From positions 248,001-312,000 of the forward strand of contig NZ_KB905475.1 of assembly GCF_000382445.1 (NCBI RefSeq): DNA of 64,000 nucleotides. Direction: 5' to 3'. The DNA is from Phocaeicola massiliensis B84634 = Timone 84634 = DSM 17679 = JCM 13223 (GTDB lineage Bacteria > Bacteroidota > Bacteroidia > Bacteroidales > Bacteroidaceae). Numbering within the stretch: position 1 is the stretch's first letter; the number at the start of each line of letters is the position of its first letter. The notes under the pieces were generated by a model that was not told the origin of the DNA, did no database searches, and saw nothing but the letters and a program-made list of their open reading frames with translations. Position numbers and translations under genes: made by a program. This document shows, piece after piece, positions 55,565-63,790 of the stretch.

Positions 55565-56089
55565 AGCAATTATTAGTTGATTGGGAAACAAAGATAATGA
55601 ATTTTGTTCAAAAGCATGAATAATCCTTTTCAAGATATACTGTTGCTATGCATTATGTATAAAGGATTCTTTTATTATAAGTCAAAATTAGAGAATAACT
55701 TACTAGTTGTAAACAAAATCGATATTTTGTTAAATGATGTTGTTCTGTGAACAAAAAAATAGGTAAATGGCTGCTTTCGCAACTTTTAGTCGGTAATTTG
55801 AATGATTGTTATGTTAGAAGACATATATCTTCTTTTTTCTGAAATTTTAAAAGAATGTTTTTTTGTTCTTTTTGGGTACAATAAAGTCATCTCCAAGTTT
55901 GAACTTCCTATGTTACATGGGGGTTACGTGCATCAACTTTTATATATATAATAATGTGTATAGCCTTTCTTCCGGTTTATTTAATGTGTGACAGTATGCA
56001 TTTTCTACGCTTTTACAGGTAAAAAATATGTGAATATTCCTATTTCTTAAAAAAATCCTGTGTTTTATAAATATTTTTAGTGGAAAGTG
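55565..56089. other. Intergenic region upstream of copy C
   Basis: I see no gene and none of the ATCTCTTA-type invertible sites found at copies A and B. One weak hairpin with a T-run (AGAAGA-CATATA-TCTTCT, 55816-55833, then T5) is the only structure noted. Confidence 0.5.
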
Positions 56090-56119
56090 TTGCAGAATAG
56101 AGTAAAATGGGTACTTTTG
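56090..56119 (+). promoter_or_regulatory. Fixed promoter of copy C regulator
   Basis: TTG at 56090-56092, a 19-bp spacer, then TACTTTTG at 56112-56119, pointing at the regulator ATG at 56159. The predicted leader is about 33 nt. No flanking inverted repeats were found, so this promoter looks permanently oriented ON. Confidence 0.72.
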
Positions 56120-56158
56120 TCCGATGAAATTATGGCTATTATAGAAACTGACTAAAAA

Positions 56159-56641
56159 ATGATGGATGCCCTTTTTCGATTACCGAACAATGATCTTTCT
56201 GCCGCTTTACAGAAAGATAAGCTGTTTAAGGAAGTGGAACAGCAGTGGAATACTGTGTCGTCTGAGGAAGGAAACTCTAGAAGAAAGGTCGATTATGAAA
56301 TCTATAAAAGTATTGTGTATAACTTAGAAGTAAGAAAAGTATTTCTAGATCCAAAGCTTTCTTTGGTGAAGTTTAGTTCAATAGTCGGCACGAATACTAC
56401 CTACCTGTCGAATGTCGTCAATCATTACTTTAAATGCAACTTTAAACATCTATTAAATAAGTGCCGTGTAAAATATGCAAAACTCTTATTAGACAAGGGT
56501 AAGTATACCCCGGAAGAGCTTGTCAAGCTCTGTGGATTTACATCCAGAAGTGTCTTCTATTCTGCTTTTACTAAAGAAGTTGGCATGGTCCCTTCACGGT
56601 ACCCCGATAAATCATTCAAAATTCCTTTGAAATACGATTGA
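56159..56641 (+). CDS. Short AraC-type HTH regulator of copy C (160 aa)
   Basis: It has the same architecture as the regulators at 4613 and 7062 but is more distant: KVDYEIYKSIVYNLEVRKVF, LVKFSSIVGTNTTYLSNVV, NHYFKCNFKHLLNKCRVKYA, and LCGFTSRSVFYSAF followed by TKEVG. The double HTH occupies about residues 70-150. Bases 56386-56441 inside it are an exact inverted copy of 62382-62437 in the truncated regulator of copy D. It precedes surface gene C by 61 bp and is probably its activator. Confidence 0.83.
   Translation: MMDALFRLPNNDLSAALQKDKLFKEVEQQWNTVSSEEGNSRRKVDYEIYKSIVYNLEVRKVFLDPKLSLVKFSSIVGTNTTYLSNVVNHYFKCNFKHLLNKCRVKYAKLLLDKGKYTPEELVKLCGFTSRSVFYSAFTKEVGMVPSRYPDKSFKIPLKYD
56386..56441. 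repeat. 56-bp perfect inverted repeat in regulator C (partner 62382-62437)
   Basis: It is identical to the reverse complement of 62382-62437, in the same codon phase (GGC ACG AAT). Regulator sequence on the downstream side diverges at once, while on the upstream side copy D has no regulator sequence at all. Confidence 0.95.
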
Positions 56642-56662
56642 GTCCTTTGATTAATAATAAAC

Positions 56663-56738
56663 AATTGAGTTTTTAAATTTATAAATTTAAAGTTTTTCTA
56701 TTATGAACAAAAAATTTTTAAGTGCAATCCTGTTCGGA
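56663..56738. repeat. 76-bp perfect inverted repeat at start of gene C (partner 62008-62083)
   Basis: It covers the 20-bp A/T palindrome, the ribosome-binding region and the first 12 codons of gene C, and equals the reverse complement of 62008-62083. Confidence 0.95.
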
Positions 56739-59387
56739 ACCTTAATGGTTACCTCGGCAGGAACATTTGTATCTTGTAAGGATTACGATGACGACATCGA
56801 TAATCTTCAGGGACAAATTACTGCAAATGCCGATGCTATTAAATCTTTGCAAGAACTTGTAAATGGCGGTGATTATGTGACTGGTGTAGAGAAAACAGAT
56901 GCCGGTATTGTGTTTACTTTCAGTAAGAGTGGTTCTAAAACTATTACACTGGACACTGCAGAAGATCATGGTCAGGTCTTTGAATTAAAGAATGGCGAAA
57001 TCTACGTTGATGGCAAAGCAACCGGTATAAAGCCTGCTGCAGATGCAGAAAAGGCTCCAGTAAAGGCAGTTGATGGAGTTTGGGAATTTTTGAATGCCAA
57101 TGGCGAATACCAATCTACCGGTATACCAGTATCGGGTGTGACTGTGGTTGGTTCTCAAGCAGATGGCTTTACTTTAACCATTGTGGATAAAGACGGAAAG
57201 TCAACAGAAGTAAAAGTTCCTTCTGCAGCTTCACTTATTACTTCAATCGTTTTAAAAAATGATGCATCTACCAACGGATTTGTTATTAGTAAAGCTACAT
57301 TTACTAAACCTAGCAAATGGGCCGGCAAAAAAGAATTGCCTGCTGACAAATCAGTTGTCTATTCTTCTTCTACTATTGATATTCGTGTCAACCCGGTAGA
57401 TGCTCCTGCTACGGAAGCAAAATATTATCTGACTAATACAAAGAACCAAACTTTGAGTAATATTGCTTTAGATGCTGAAGCAGAAAGTGCTGACGATGCA
57501 ATTACGATTGGTGGTATCAACGGTCGTGCAGCTAATACCGGTAATGGACTGTTTACGTTAAGCATGAAGCAATATATCTTATCAAAGGATGATGCTAAAG
57601 CATTTGACAAAGAATTAACAGATAATGCAAAGGCTCGTGATATGGATAATACAAGTGTTACAAATTTTAATGATTGTGTAGCATTTGCTGTCAATGCAAA
57701 CAACAAGGCACGTTCTGCTTACAATTTACCTATTGGAACTAAAGTAGCTGCTGATTTGACTAAGATTCAAGTGAAAGATATGGCTTCTTCTGAGGCTACG
57801 TTAGCTGCGTCAAATCCTACTAAAAAAGAAATCACCGTTGTTGTTGGTAAAACATATACTATTAAAGAAATTGCAGATGAAGCCGGATTAATGTACGATA
57901 TGTATTTCTCATTGGCAGAAGTAGACAAAAAGACTTATGGTGTGACTTATGATGATTTGACTCATACATTTACAGTTGCCAATAACCCGGACGTTTCTAC
58001 TGCTGCAACAGGTTTTGACTTGACTATCAATACATTGTCAACTAAAGGCCAGGTTAAAAAGGCTGTTTATACAGTTAAGTTGAGTTCTGCTATCGAAACA
58101 CCATCTACTTATGAAGCTATTACTTATGATGTAGCCAAATTAAAAGATACTGATGCTTCCAATGATGCATTTACTCTCGATATGGACATCATGAAGACAG
58201 CTCTTGGTGATAAGTGGGCTCAATGGGCTAACACCGTAGGTCTTGATAAAACAGCATGCGCTATTTATACAAAGGCGGATTGTAGCGATACTCCTAAACA
58301 AGTTGGAGTAACTGGTCTGAAGATTACTTTAACCGCTTCAGATAAAACAACTCCAGCAACGGTTAATAACTTAAAATACATTGTTGTCAAAGTAGATAAA
58401 GCGAATGCTGATGACTTGAAACTTGATAAGCAATACTACTTGAAGGTTACATTCAAAGATAAGGTAGGTACTGCAGAAGTCAACAATATCGTTGTTCCTG
58501 TGACATTTACAGCTCCTTCTGTAGCAAGCCAATTTGAATTGAAGCCTGGTTACGTTGTAGATGGAACTATCAATGCTTACTATTACGATCTTACAGAGGA
58601 TACAAAGAAGAACATTGCATTGAGCAGATATTTTGCAAAATCTGACGCTAATGCAGTTGTTGCCCTTGATACAGAAAAAGAAGTTAAGGCTAAGGACAAT
58701 CACTCTTATCGTTCTGGCGGTTTGGCAACATTGAGTGAAGCTACTATGGCCGGAAATGTAACATTGAATGCTTCTGCTACAGACAAAGACGGTGGCAATG
58801 CTGTCGCTCCAGATGCTACTACCGGTAAAGAATTTGGTTATGGCGAAACTCTGACTGTTAAAGCAACGAATGATAAATATTCTGATACAGGATGGACATA
58901 TAGCACAGACAGCAAGAAAGCTTATAGCTTCACTATCAAGATTATGAGCCCGATTATGGAAGGTACGGTCAAACCGGTTGAAGGTTCTACAATCAAAATC
59001 AGTGCCAATAGTACTAAGGGATTTGACATTACCAAGGCTATGATTACCGGTGTAGACTACAATAAGAATCCTTATAATGTAGTACCGGATAAGGACGTTA
59101 CTTCCGATCCGACTAATCAAGTAGACAATACTGTGAAGGCTTGGGATAATGAGCAGATTGCAAATGTATACGTAACTAAGAAAGGTGACGATAATACTTA
59201 TATCAAGGATATAACTTTGATAGGTCAAAAAGCTAAAACAGCCGATGCTGCAGCTGTTGCAGGTGCTATTAATGTAAAAGCAGATCCTCTGCCTAATGAA
59301 CAAGAAACAGCTATTATTGTAAATGTGAAAGATGCTTGGGGCTATACTATTTCTGAAGAAGTTTCAGTAACTATTCTGAAAAACTAA
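56703..59387 (+). CDS. S-layer-type surface lipoprotein, copy C (894 aa)
   Basis: It shares the leader MNKKFLSAILFGTLMVTSAG...SC (Cys25) plus KDYDDD, then a coiled-coil-like stretch (NLQGQITANADAIKSLQELV). A segment VWEFLNANGEYQSTGIPVSG parallels copy B. The rest is a long Thr/Lys/Asp-rich, strand-predicted region ending in VKDAWGYTISEEVSV, with the DxWGY end motif of the family. Of the four copies it is the one whose operon has a correctly oriented consensus promoter and an intact regulator, so it is probably the surface protein expressed in this genome state. Confidence 0.8.
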   Translation: MNKKFLSAILFGTLMVTSAGTFVSCKDYDDDIDNLQGQITANADAIKSLQELVNGGDYVTGVEKTDAGIVFTFSKSGSKTITLDTAEDHGQVFELKNGEIYVDGKATGIKPAADAEKAPVKAVDGVWEFLNANGEYQSTGIPVSGVTVVGSQADGFTLTIVDKDGKSTEVKVPSAASLITSIVLKNDASTNGFVISKATFTKPSKWAGKKELPADKSVVYSSSTIDIRVNPVDAPATEAKYYLTNTKNQTLSNIALDAEAESADDAITIGGINGRAANTGNGLFTLSMKQYILSKDDAKAFDKELTDNAKARDMDNTSVTNFNDCVAFAVNANNKARSAYNLPIGTKVAADLTKIQVKDMASSEATLAASNPTKKEITVVVGKTYTIKEIADEAGLMYDMYFSLAEVDKKTYGVTYDDLTHTFTVANNPDVSTAATGFDLTINTLSTKGQVKKAVYTVKLSSAIETPSTYEAITYDVAKLKDTDASNDAFTLDMDIMKTALGDKWAQWANTVGLDKTACAIYTKADCSDTPKQVGVTGLKITLTASDKTTPATVNNLKYIVVKVDKANADDLKLDKQYYLKVTFKDKVGTAEVNNIVVPVTFTAPSVASQFELKPGYVVDGTINAYYYDLTEDTKKNIALSRYFAKSDANAVVALDTEKEVKAKDNHSYRSGGLATLSEATMAGNVTLNASATDKDGGNAVAPDATTGKEFGYGETLTVKATNDKYSDTGWTYSTDSKKAYSFTIKIMSPIMEGTVKPVEGSTIKISANSTKGFDITKAMITGVDYNKNPYNVVPDKDVTSDPTNQVDNTVKAWDNEQIANVYVTKKGDDNTYIKDITLIGQKAKTADAAAVAGAINVKADPLPNEQETAIIVNVKDAWGYTISEEVSVTILKN

Positions 59388-59410
59388 TAATTTAGTACCT
59401 CATATAAATG

Positions 59411-59440
59411 AAAAAGCACCCACAATTATGGGTGCTTTTT
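59411..59440. terminator. Bidirectional terminator between copies C and D
   Basis: AAAAAGCACCCA (59411-59422) pairs exactly with 59429-59440. The A-run and T-run on either side make it a terminator for both converging genes. Confidence 0.9.
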
Positions 59441-59463
59441 TATTTATACATATGAAAAGCCTG

Positions 59464-62043
59464 TTACTTCTTATATTCAATTGTCGCCTGAGTTTTGATT
59501 CCTGCGTAGTCTGTGAAAGTAACCACCAGTTCACCTCCCTGACCTGCATTCAAGCCAGTAATTTTCACACCGGTATCACCTGCTTCCAAAGTAACACTAC
59601 CACCTGCACTTTCTGCAGATTTAGCGAAGCCAACTTTGATTGTTGCACCTGAAGTGGCATTAGCTGTAGAAACTTGATATCCGCCTAGTTTATTAGAGGC
59701 ACTTGCAGATGCAGGGATAGCAGTGGTACTTACTGCAATTTCTTCATCACCATATTGCAATGCAAGACCATTTTTCGGTTTGTTTGCAGTTTTGTCTTCT
59801 GTGAGAGCTGCAATAATACCGTCTGCATTAACAGCAGCTACTGTACCTGCAACACCGTTCGTATAGTAAACCAACTTAGCTTTGTTGAAAGCAGGAGCAA
59901 GTTTCATGGTAAACTCTTTAGATACTGAGATAGTATTGTCTGCTGCAGCATTACTTGCACCTGTCAAAGCATTAACTGTTACAACTTCCTTGTTGGCTTT
60001 TACTTTGTAATCAGTAGTTTTAAGGAAGCCATCTTTAACGACGTCTGTGAAAGTAATTGAAGCTGCCTCTTTAACCTCACTATTATCAACTGCTGCTTTC
60101 TTGTATGTATAAGTATAGCCCGGCTGAGCATCAGTCATACCAGTACCATCAGCCTTTTTGTTAATAGTATACAAGTTAGTTGGCATTGTAAATGCAGGAC
60201 TATTACCTGAGTTATCAATTACAGAACTTAATATGCCTTCATTCCATCCTGCATATTGATTTGCAGTATAATAGTCATCGAATTCAGGTTTAGAAACTGT
60301 TACAGGAACAATTACCTTCTTCAATTCATTACCCTGAGCATCTTTCAATGTCAAAGTCAAATTGAATGTACCGTAGATGTTTGCAAGGTCTTTGGCTGCT
60401 GTTGTATACTTGCTGCCAGTATAGTTCAAAGTAATAACAGCTTTGATAGCATTGCGTGCAGCAATTGTTGCAGCACCGCCATCTGCTTTCTTGAATGCAA
60501 TAGCAGTGTTTTCAGCCACTTTATACAATCCATCACCAATAGAAGTTGCACTAGTCAGAGCAAAGAAGTTACCGTCTGCAGTAGTTACAGTTGTTTTAGT
60601 TGCATCTGCATTCTGAGCGATGTTTGCATCCAAGTTGGTAAAGATAGTACCCAAATCAACAGAGAACGAGTTCACTGTGCTGATTTTGATGCTAACCGGA
60701 GCAACAGTTTCTGTCTCAGATACAGAAGCACCTGCAATCGTAAGGACAACGTCCTTTTTAGCAATCTTGCCTGTGATATCAAGAATGTTAACAGTAACGC
60801 TTAAACCGAGAGTTGCAGCAGCAGTAGCAGGAACAGTAATGTTCATACCGTCTACCGTGATACCCTTGGCTTCGGCTAAAGTTTTACTTGCGCCTTCGAA
60901 TGTTAAATAAGAATCATAAGCCTGAGCTGCAGTAGCGGCATTAAGTGACAAAGTAGAAGTTCCTAAAGCCACGTTTGCACTTGCCAACCCAATATTGGCT
61001 TTATTATAAGCCGTGTTAGTCTTGCTTTCGTTTACGGTCTGAGTGTCAATAACATATTCATATCCTGTCATTACAGTACCGTTCACAGCCAAAGCATATT
61101 TCACGTTTTTATCTACACCGTTTACTTTCTTGGTGAAAGCAGTGGCAATATTGTCAGCGGTAACTTCATCGGTCATTGCAATAGCCAAATTCCATTTTCC
61201 GCTAGGTGAAGCGGCACGATCGGTTACATAGTCGCCTTCTGCAGCTGTAGCTGTAACAGTAACAGGAGCTGTTTTGCCATCGATGTCCACCAAAGTCAAT
61301 TCTTGTGCACCCAAATCATAAGAAGCGGGAGTAACAGTAGCAGTTTCACTTCCCAATTGACCAATCAAGAGTTGCCCTGCAGCCACATTGCCTTTCTTAC
61401 CTGCCCAAGTTACATCGGCACCGGCTTTTGACCATGCGATATTTTTACCTGAAGTCCAATTGCTCGGAGTTGCATTAAGTGCTGTCAGAGCCGAAGAAGA
61501 AGTCGGCAGGGTAATTTCCTGCATCACGCCTGCTTCATTGGGGATGTGCAGAACCACCGAATCGCCTTTCTGTACAGCCCACGCGTTACCTGACGCCTTA
61601 TATTCAGACTTCACGAATGCCTTGGTTGCATCATCATAGAAATACCAGAAGCCGTCCTTTACATAAGGAGCAGTGCTTTCGCCCTGGGGAGTAGTGCCTG
61701 TAGTGGCAAAGAAGCCTGTAGGAGTACCGTCGATGCTGATTTCACCTGTTGTCTTGTCGATGACAACCGTGCTGCCTGCAGGTGTGCCGGCAATAGTCAG
61801 GTTGTAAGAAGTACCGTCGCTGACAGATACTTTCAAACCGCCCTCTACAGATTCAATCTTGGTTACATAAGCGCCACCGGTGGTGACTTTCGATTCAAGG
61901 TCTGAAAGCTTTGACTTGATATCGGTCAACTCCTTGTTGATGTTGTCGATGTCATCGTCATAGTCTTTACAAGACACAAACGTTCCTGTAGAGGATACCA
62001 TCAAGGCTCCGAACAGGATTGCACTTAAAAATTTTTTGTTCAT
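59464..62043 (-). CDS. S-layer-type surface lipoprotein, copy D (859 aa)
   Basis: It has the shared leader MNKKFLSAILFGALMVSSTG...SC (Cys25) and KDYDDD, a coiled-coil-like NINKELTDIKSKLSDLESKV close to copy B, and a segment GFWYFYDDATKAFVKSEYKA parallel to copy A. The body is very Ala/Thr/Lys-rich, and the end (VVTFTDYAGIKTQATIEYKK) is a variant of the family C-terminus without the WGY. The frame is intact, but its cognate regulator upstream is cut off. A fair promoter lies far upstream on the same strand (62955-62926), so transcription cannot be excluded. It looks like a reserve cassette for the C expression site. Confidence 0.78.
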   Translation of the reverse strand: MNKKFLSAILFGALMVSSTGTFVSCKDYDDDIDNINKELTDIKSKLSDLESKVTTGGAYVTKIESVEGGLKVSVSDGTSYNLTIAGTPAGSTVVIDKTTGEISIDGTPTGFFATTGTTPQGESTAPYVKDGFWYFYDDATKAFVKSEYKASGNAWAVQKGDSVVLHIPNEAGVMQEITLPTSSSALTALNATPSNWTSGKNIAWSKAGADVTWAGKKGNVAAGQLLIGQLGSETATVTPASYDLGAQELTLVDIDGKTAPVTVTATAAEGDYVTDRAASPSGKWNLAIAMTDEVTADNIATAFTKKVNGVDKNVKYALAVNGTVMTGYEYVIDTQTVNESKTNTAYNKANIGLASANVALGTSTLSLNAATAAQAYDSYLTFEGASKTLAEAKGITVDGMNITVPATAAATLGLSVTVNILDITGKIAKKDVVLTIAGASVSETETVAPVSIKISTVNSFSVDLGTIFTNLDANIAQNADATKTTVTTADGNFFALTSATSIGDGLYKVAENTAIAFKKADGGAATIAARNAIKAVITLNYTGSKYTTAAKDLANIYGTFNLTLTLKDAQGNELKKVIVPVTVSKPEFDDYYTANQYAGWNEGILSSVIDNSGNSPAFTMPTNLYTINKKADGTGMTDAQPGYTYTYKKAAVDNSEVKEAASITFTDVVKDGFLKTTDYKVKANKEVVTVNALTGASNAAADNTISVSKEFTMKLAPAFNKAKLVYYTNGVAGTVAAVNADGIIAALTEDKTANKPKNGLALQYGDEEIAVSTTAIPASASASNKLGGYQVSTANATSGATIKVGFAKSAESAGGSVTLEAGDTGVKITGLNAGQGGELVVTFTDYAGIKTQATIEYKK

Positions 62044-62083
62044 AATAGAAAAACTTTAAATTTATAAATTTAAAAACTCAATT
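62008..62083. repeat. 76-bp perfect inverted repeat at start of gene D (partner 56663-56738)
   Basis: It is the exact reverse complement of 56663-56738, about 5.3 kb away. Confidence 0.95.
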
Positions 62084-62118
62084 TGTTTATCGTTTTTAAA
62101 GGACTTGGTTTCATTGAT

Positions 62119-62454
62119 TTATATGACCTGCTGTTGATGTATTTCATTCTTTCCCAATGAGTTTTCCATTGTCCCGGAGAAGCCGGAACAGGTTTCCGCA
62201 GCTTTTTCCCTCCGCTTCCGGTAATGTGCCGGTGGAATTCCCATTATTTTACCGAATGCATCATAGAACACACTTCTGGAAGTGAACCCGCAACGCTTGT
62301 CAAGCTCGGTGATATCGCATTCGTTGTGGTCTATCAGGTGCTTGGCGTGAAGGATGCGGTATTTGTTCAGCAAGTGTTTATAGTTGCATTTAAAGTAATG
62401 ATTGACGACATTCGACAGGTAGGTAGTATTCGTGCCGGTTGCAACAAGAGGATA
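62119..62454 (-). pseudogene. 5'-truncated AraC-type regulator of copy D
   Basis: The reading frame holds only the C-terminal double HTH: GTNTTYLSNVVNHYFKCNYK, LNKYRILHAKHLIDH, then CGFTSRSVFYDAFGKIMGIPP and HYRKR. The N-terminal 75 residues present in the other three regulators are missing. Homology stops exactly at 62437, the end of the 56-bp repeat shared with regulator C, and an in-frame stop lies at 62457-62455. The first ATG in frame (62373) would give only 84 residues and lose the first HTH helices. It is a remnant or, by inference, a silent 3' cassette. Confidence 0.85.
62382..62437. repeat. 56-bp perfect inverted repeat in truncated regulator D (partner 56386-56441)
   Basis: It forms the very 5' end of the remnant regulator; sequence beyond 62437 is unrelated to any regulator. 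Confidence 0.95.
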
Positions 62455-62756
62455 TTACGTTGATTATCAGTGGTATTTGAGAAAGAGAGGCAATTCGGGA
62501 TTTATCCCTTATTTTGTATAGATTCCATATAAGCATTGGAGGTATTCCACAATTTCATCAAAAGAAATAATATTAACAGGCAAGGGAAGAAATGGGATGT
62601 TATCAGAGTAAAACGAAAGAGGCATACAATCCTCACACTAATGTTATACTGTCAAATAAAAAAACGTTTTTCATCTAAAAAAGATCGTTGTTTTTCGTTA
62701 TTATCATGTTTCCGTAAAAAGGGAAATAAATCCCATAAATAAAATGTCCCTCCTTC

Positions 62757-62787
62757 TTGTCCGGTTCCCCTTAAAAGATTATCTTTG
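62757..62787 (+). promoter_or_regulatory. Orphan promoter pointing right
   Basis: TTG at 62757-62759, a 20-bp spacer, then TATCTTTG at 62780-62787. No plus-strand gene follows within the window. Confidence 0.5.
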
Positions 62788-62925
62788 CTAAGGATAATAA
62801 AATTTTCTGTATCTGCCTGAATGACAGTTTAGAGTAGAAAAGAAGAAAGTTATTGGTAACGATTTAGCGACAATGTAACTTCAGTAAAGTTCTGTGCTTT
62901 GCATTTCGTCAAACAACTCTTTGTG

Positions 62926-62955
62926 CAAAGGTAACGCAAAAAATGAATATAGCAA
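62926..62955 (-). promoter_or_regulatory. Possible distant promoter for copy D
   Basis: On the minus strand TTG (62955-62953), a 19-bp spacer and TACCTTTG (62933-62926) fit the consensus. It points toward the truncated regulator and gene D, 465 bp away. Confidence 0.55.
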
Positions 62956-63087
62956 GAGAAGTTCTGCAAAAATCTAAAGATTAAATCATTACTCTTTTTA
63001 TAGGCATATTAGACCTTGTTTAAATCCGAATACCATTACCCCATAAATAGGGCAACCGTATTCAGGTTATAACATAGCCATAGAACA

Positions 63088-63128
63088 ATCCCCTGCCAGC
63101 AGTGAACAATCACTTGCAGGCAGGGGAT
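63088..63128. terminator. Strong nested hairpin downstream of the 91-aa gene
   Basis: ATCCCCTGCC (63088-63097) pairs exactly with 63119-63128, and an inner AGTGA/TCACT stem sits in the loop. It lies 41 bp past the stop of the minus-strand gene at 63169. Confidence 0.75.
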
Positions 63129-63168
63129 ATTTCTTTTTCCGGCTATGCGAACTTTCTTATAGTACCAT

Positions 63169-63444
63169 TTACTTGATGACCTCTTCAAAAGCCGTGTCCA
63201 TCGCTTCGTAATGGTCACCATCGTGCAGGCTTAAGGCGGCGACAAAACTGTTTAAGGTACGAATGGCATCCAAACGATGCTCCGTGCTTTGTTCTTCAAT
63301 ATTACTCAATACATCTATTGCCGTAGTCAGATGTCCTTTCAATTCTTGTAATGCTGACAAATCCTGAATCGGCAATAAATAGAAAAGTTCATTACTGCCC
63401 AAAGATTTCACGATGCCTTGTAGGGCTGTTGCTTGTAGTTTCAT
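63169..63444 (-). CDS. Small helical protein of unknown function (91 aa)
   Basis: I do not recognise a family. The sequence (MKLQATALQGIVKSLGSNEL..., ...LHDGDHYEAMDTAFEEVIK) is acidic at the end, without cysteines, signal peptide or membrane segment, and looks all-helical. Its gene status is supported by a TATCTTTG box (63652-63645, minus strand) that would give a leader of about 195 nt with strong secondary structure, and by the hairpin after its stop. Small genes like this are common in Bacteroides mobile elements, but the link is only a guess. Confidence 0.6.
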   Translation of the reverse strand: MKLQATALQGIVKSLGSNELFYLLPIQDLSALQELKGHLTTAIDVLSNIEEQSTEHRLDAIRTLNSFVAALSLHDGDHYEAMDTAFEEVIK

Positions 63445-63463
63445 ATGGTTATTATATTAAAAA

Positions 63464-63599
63464 TGACGTAACTCTGCCAATCCACAAACTCAAGGCATCG
63501 CCAAACGCCCAATGCAAGATGAACCGGCAGGTTACGTCAAGATATAACCTTTCCAGTCCATTTACTTCTTGCATTTGGAAATTGGCGATTTCTGAGTTT
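63464..63599 (-). promoter_or_regulatory. Structured leader with interleaved inverted repeats (pseudoknot-type)
   Basis: Repeat arm a (63464-63478, TGACGTAAC..TGCC) pairs with 63526-63539. Arm b (63486-63518) pairs with 63568-63599 in three blocks: AAACTCA, ATCGCCAA and ATGCAAG. The order a-b-a'-b' means the two helices interleave. A further hairpin CGATGC/GCATCG lies at 63621-63637. All fall between the -7 box at 63645 and the 91-aa gene, so they would be in its mRNA leader. Confidence 0.6.
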
Positions 63600-63644
63600 A
63601 AGTAAACGAACAAATTACCACGATGCTATTTGCATCGCTGAGTG

Positions 63645-63652
63645 CAAAGATA
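63645..63652 (-). promoter_or_regulatory. -7 box of the 91-aa gene
   Basis: TATCTTTG on the minus strand; no -33 match was found at the expected distance. Confidence 0.5.
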
Positions 63653-63736
63653 GAAAAAAGAAAAGAATATATCTTCTCCTACCATTTATTTCTCAGCGAA
63701 TGATATACAAATCAATGATTTGAGGAAATACAAGTA

Positions 63737-63758
63737 CCATAGTAGGCAACTACTATGG
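63737..63758 (-). terminator. Perfect hairpin with GCAA loop
   Basis: CCATAGTAG pairs exactly with CTACTATGG around GCAA, 33 bp past the stop of the right-edge gene. Confidence 0.6.
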
Positions 63759-63790
63759 CATCAATATAATACAATTCCAAATCTGCCTCT

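Larger units (their letters stand above)
62455..63087. other. Intergenic region with two facing promoters, no clear gene
   Basis: Two consensus promoters face each other (62757-62787 plus strand, 62926-62955 minus strand). The only frame of note is 38 codons on the minus strand (62625-62509, starting MPLSFYSDNIPF), with no family signal. No other feature is supported. Confidence 0.45.

Noticed and set aside
62119-62373. 84-residue regulator starting at the internal ATG as a functional gene
   Set aside because: That start would lose the first helix-turn-helix, and the homology continues upstream to 62437 without a start codon, so truncation is the better reading.
63036-63221. Minus-strand frame of 61 codons
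   Set aside because: It overlaps the end of the 91-aa gene and the strong hairpin at 63088-63128 and has no recognisable content.
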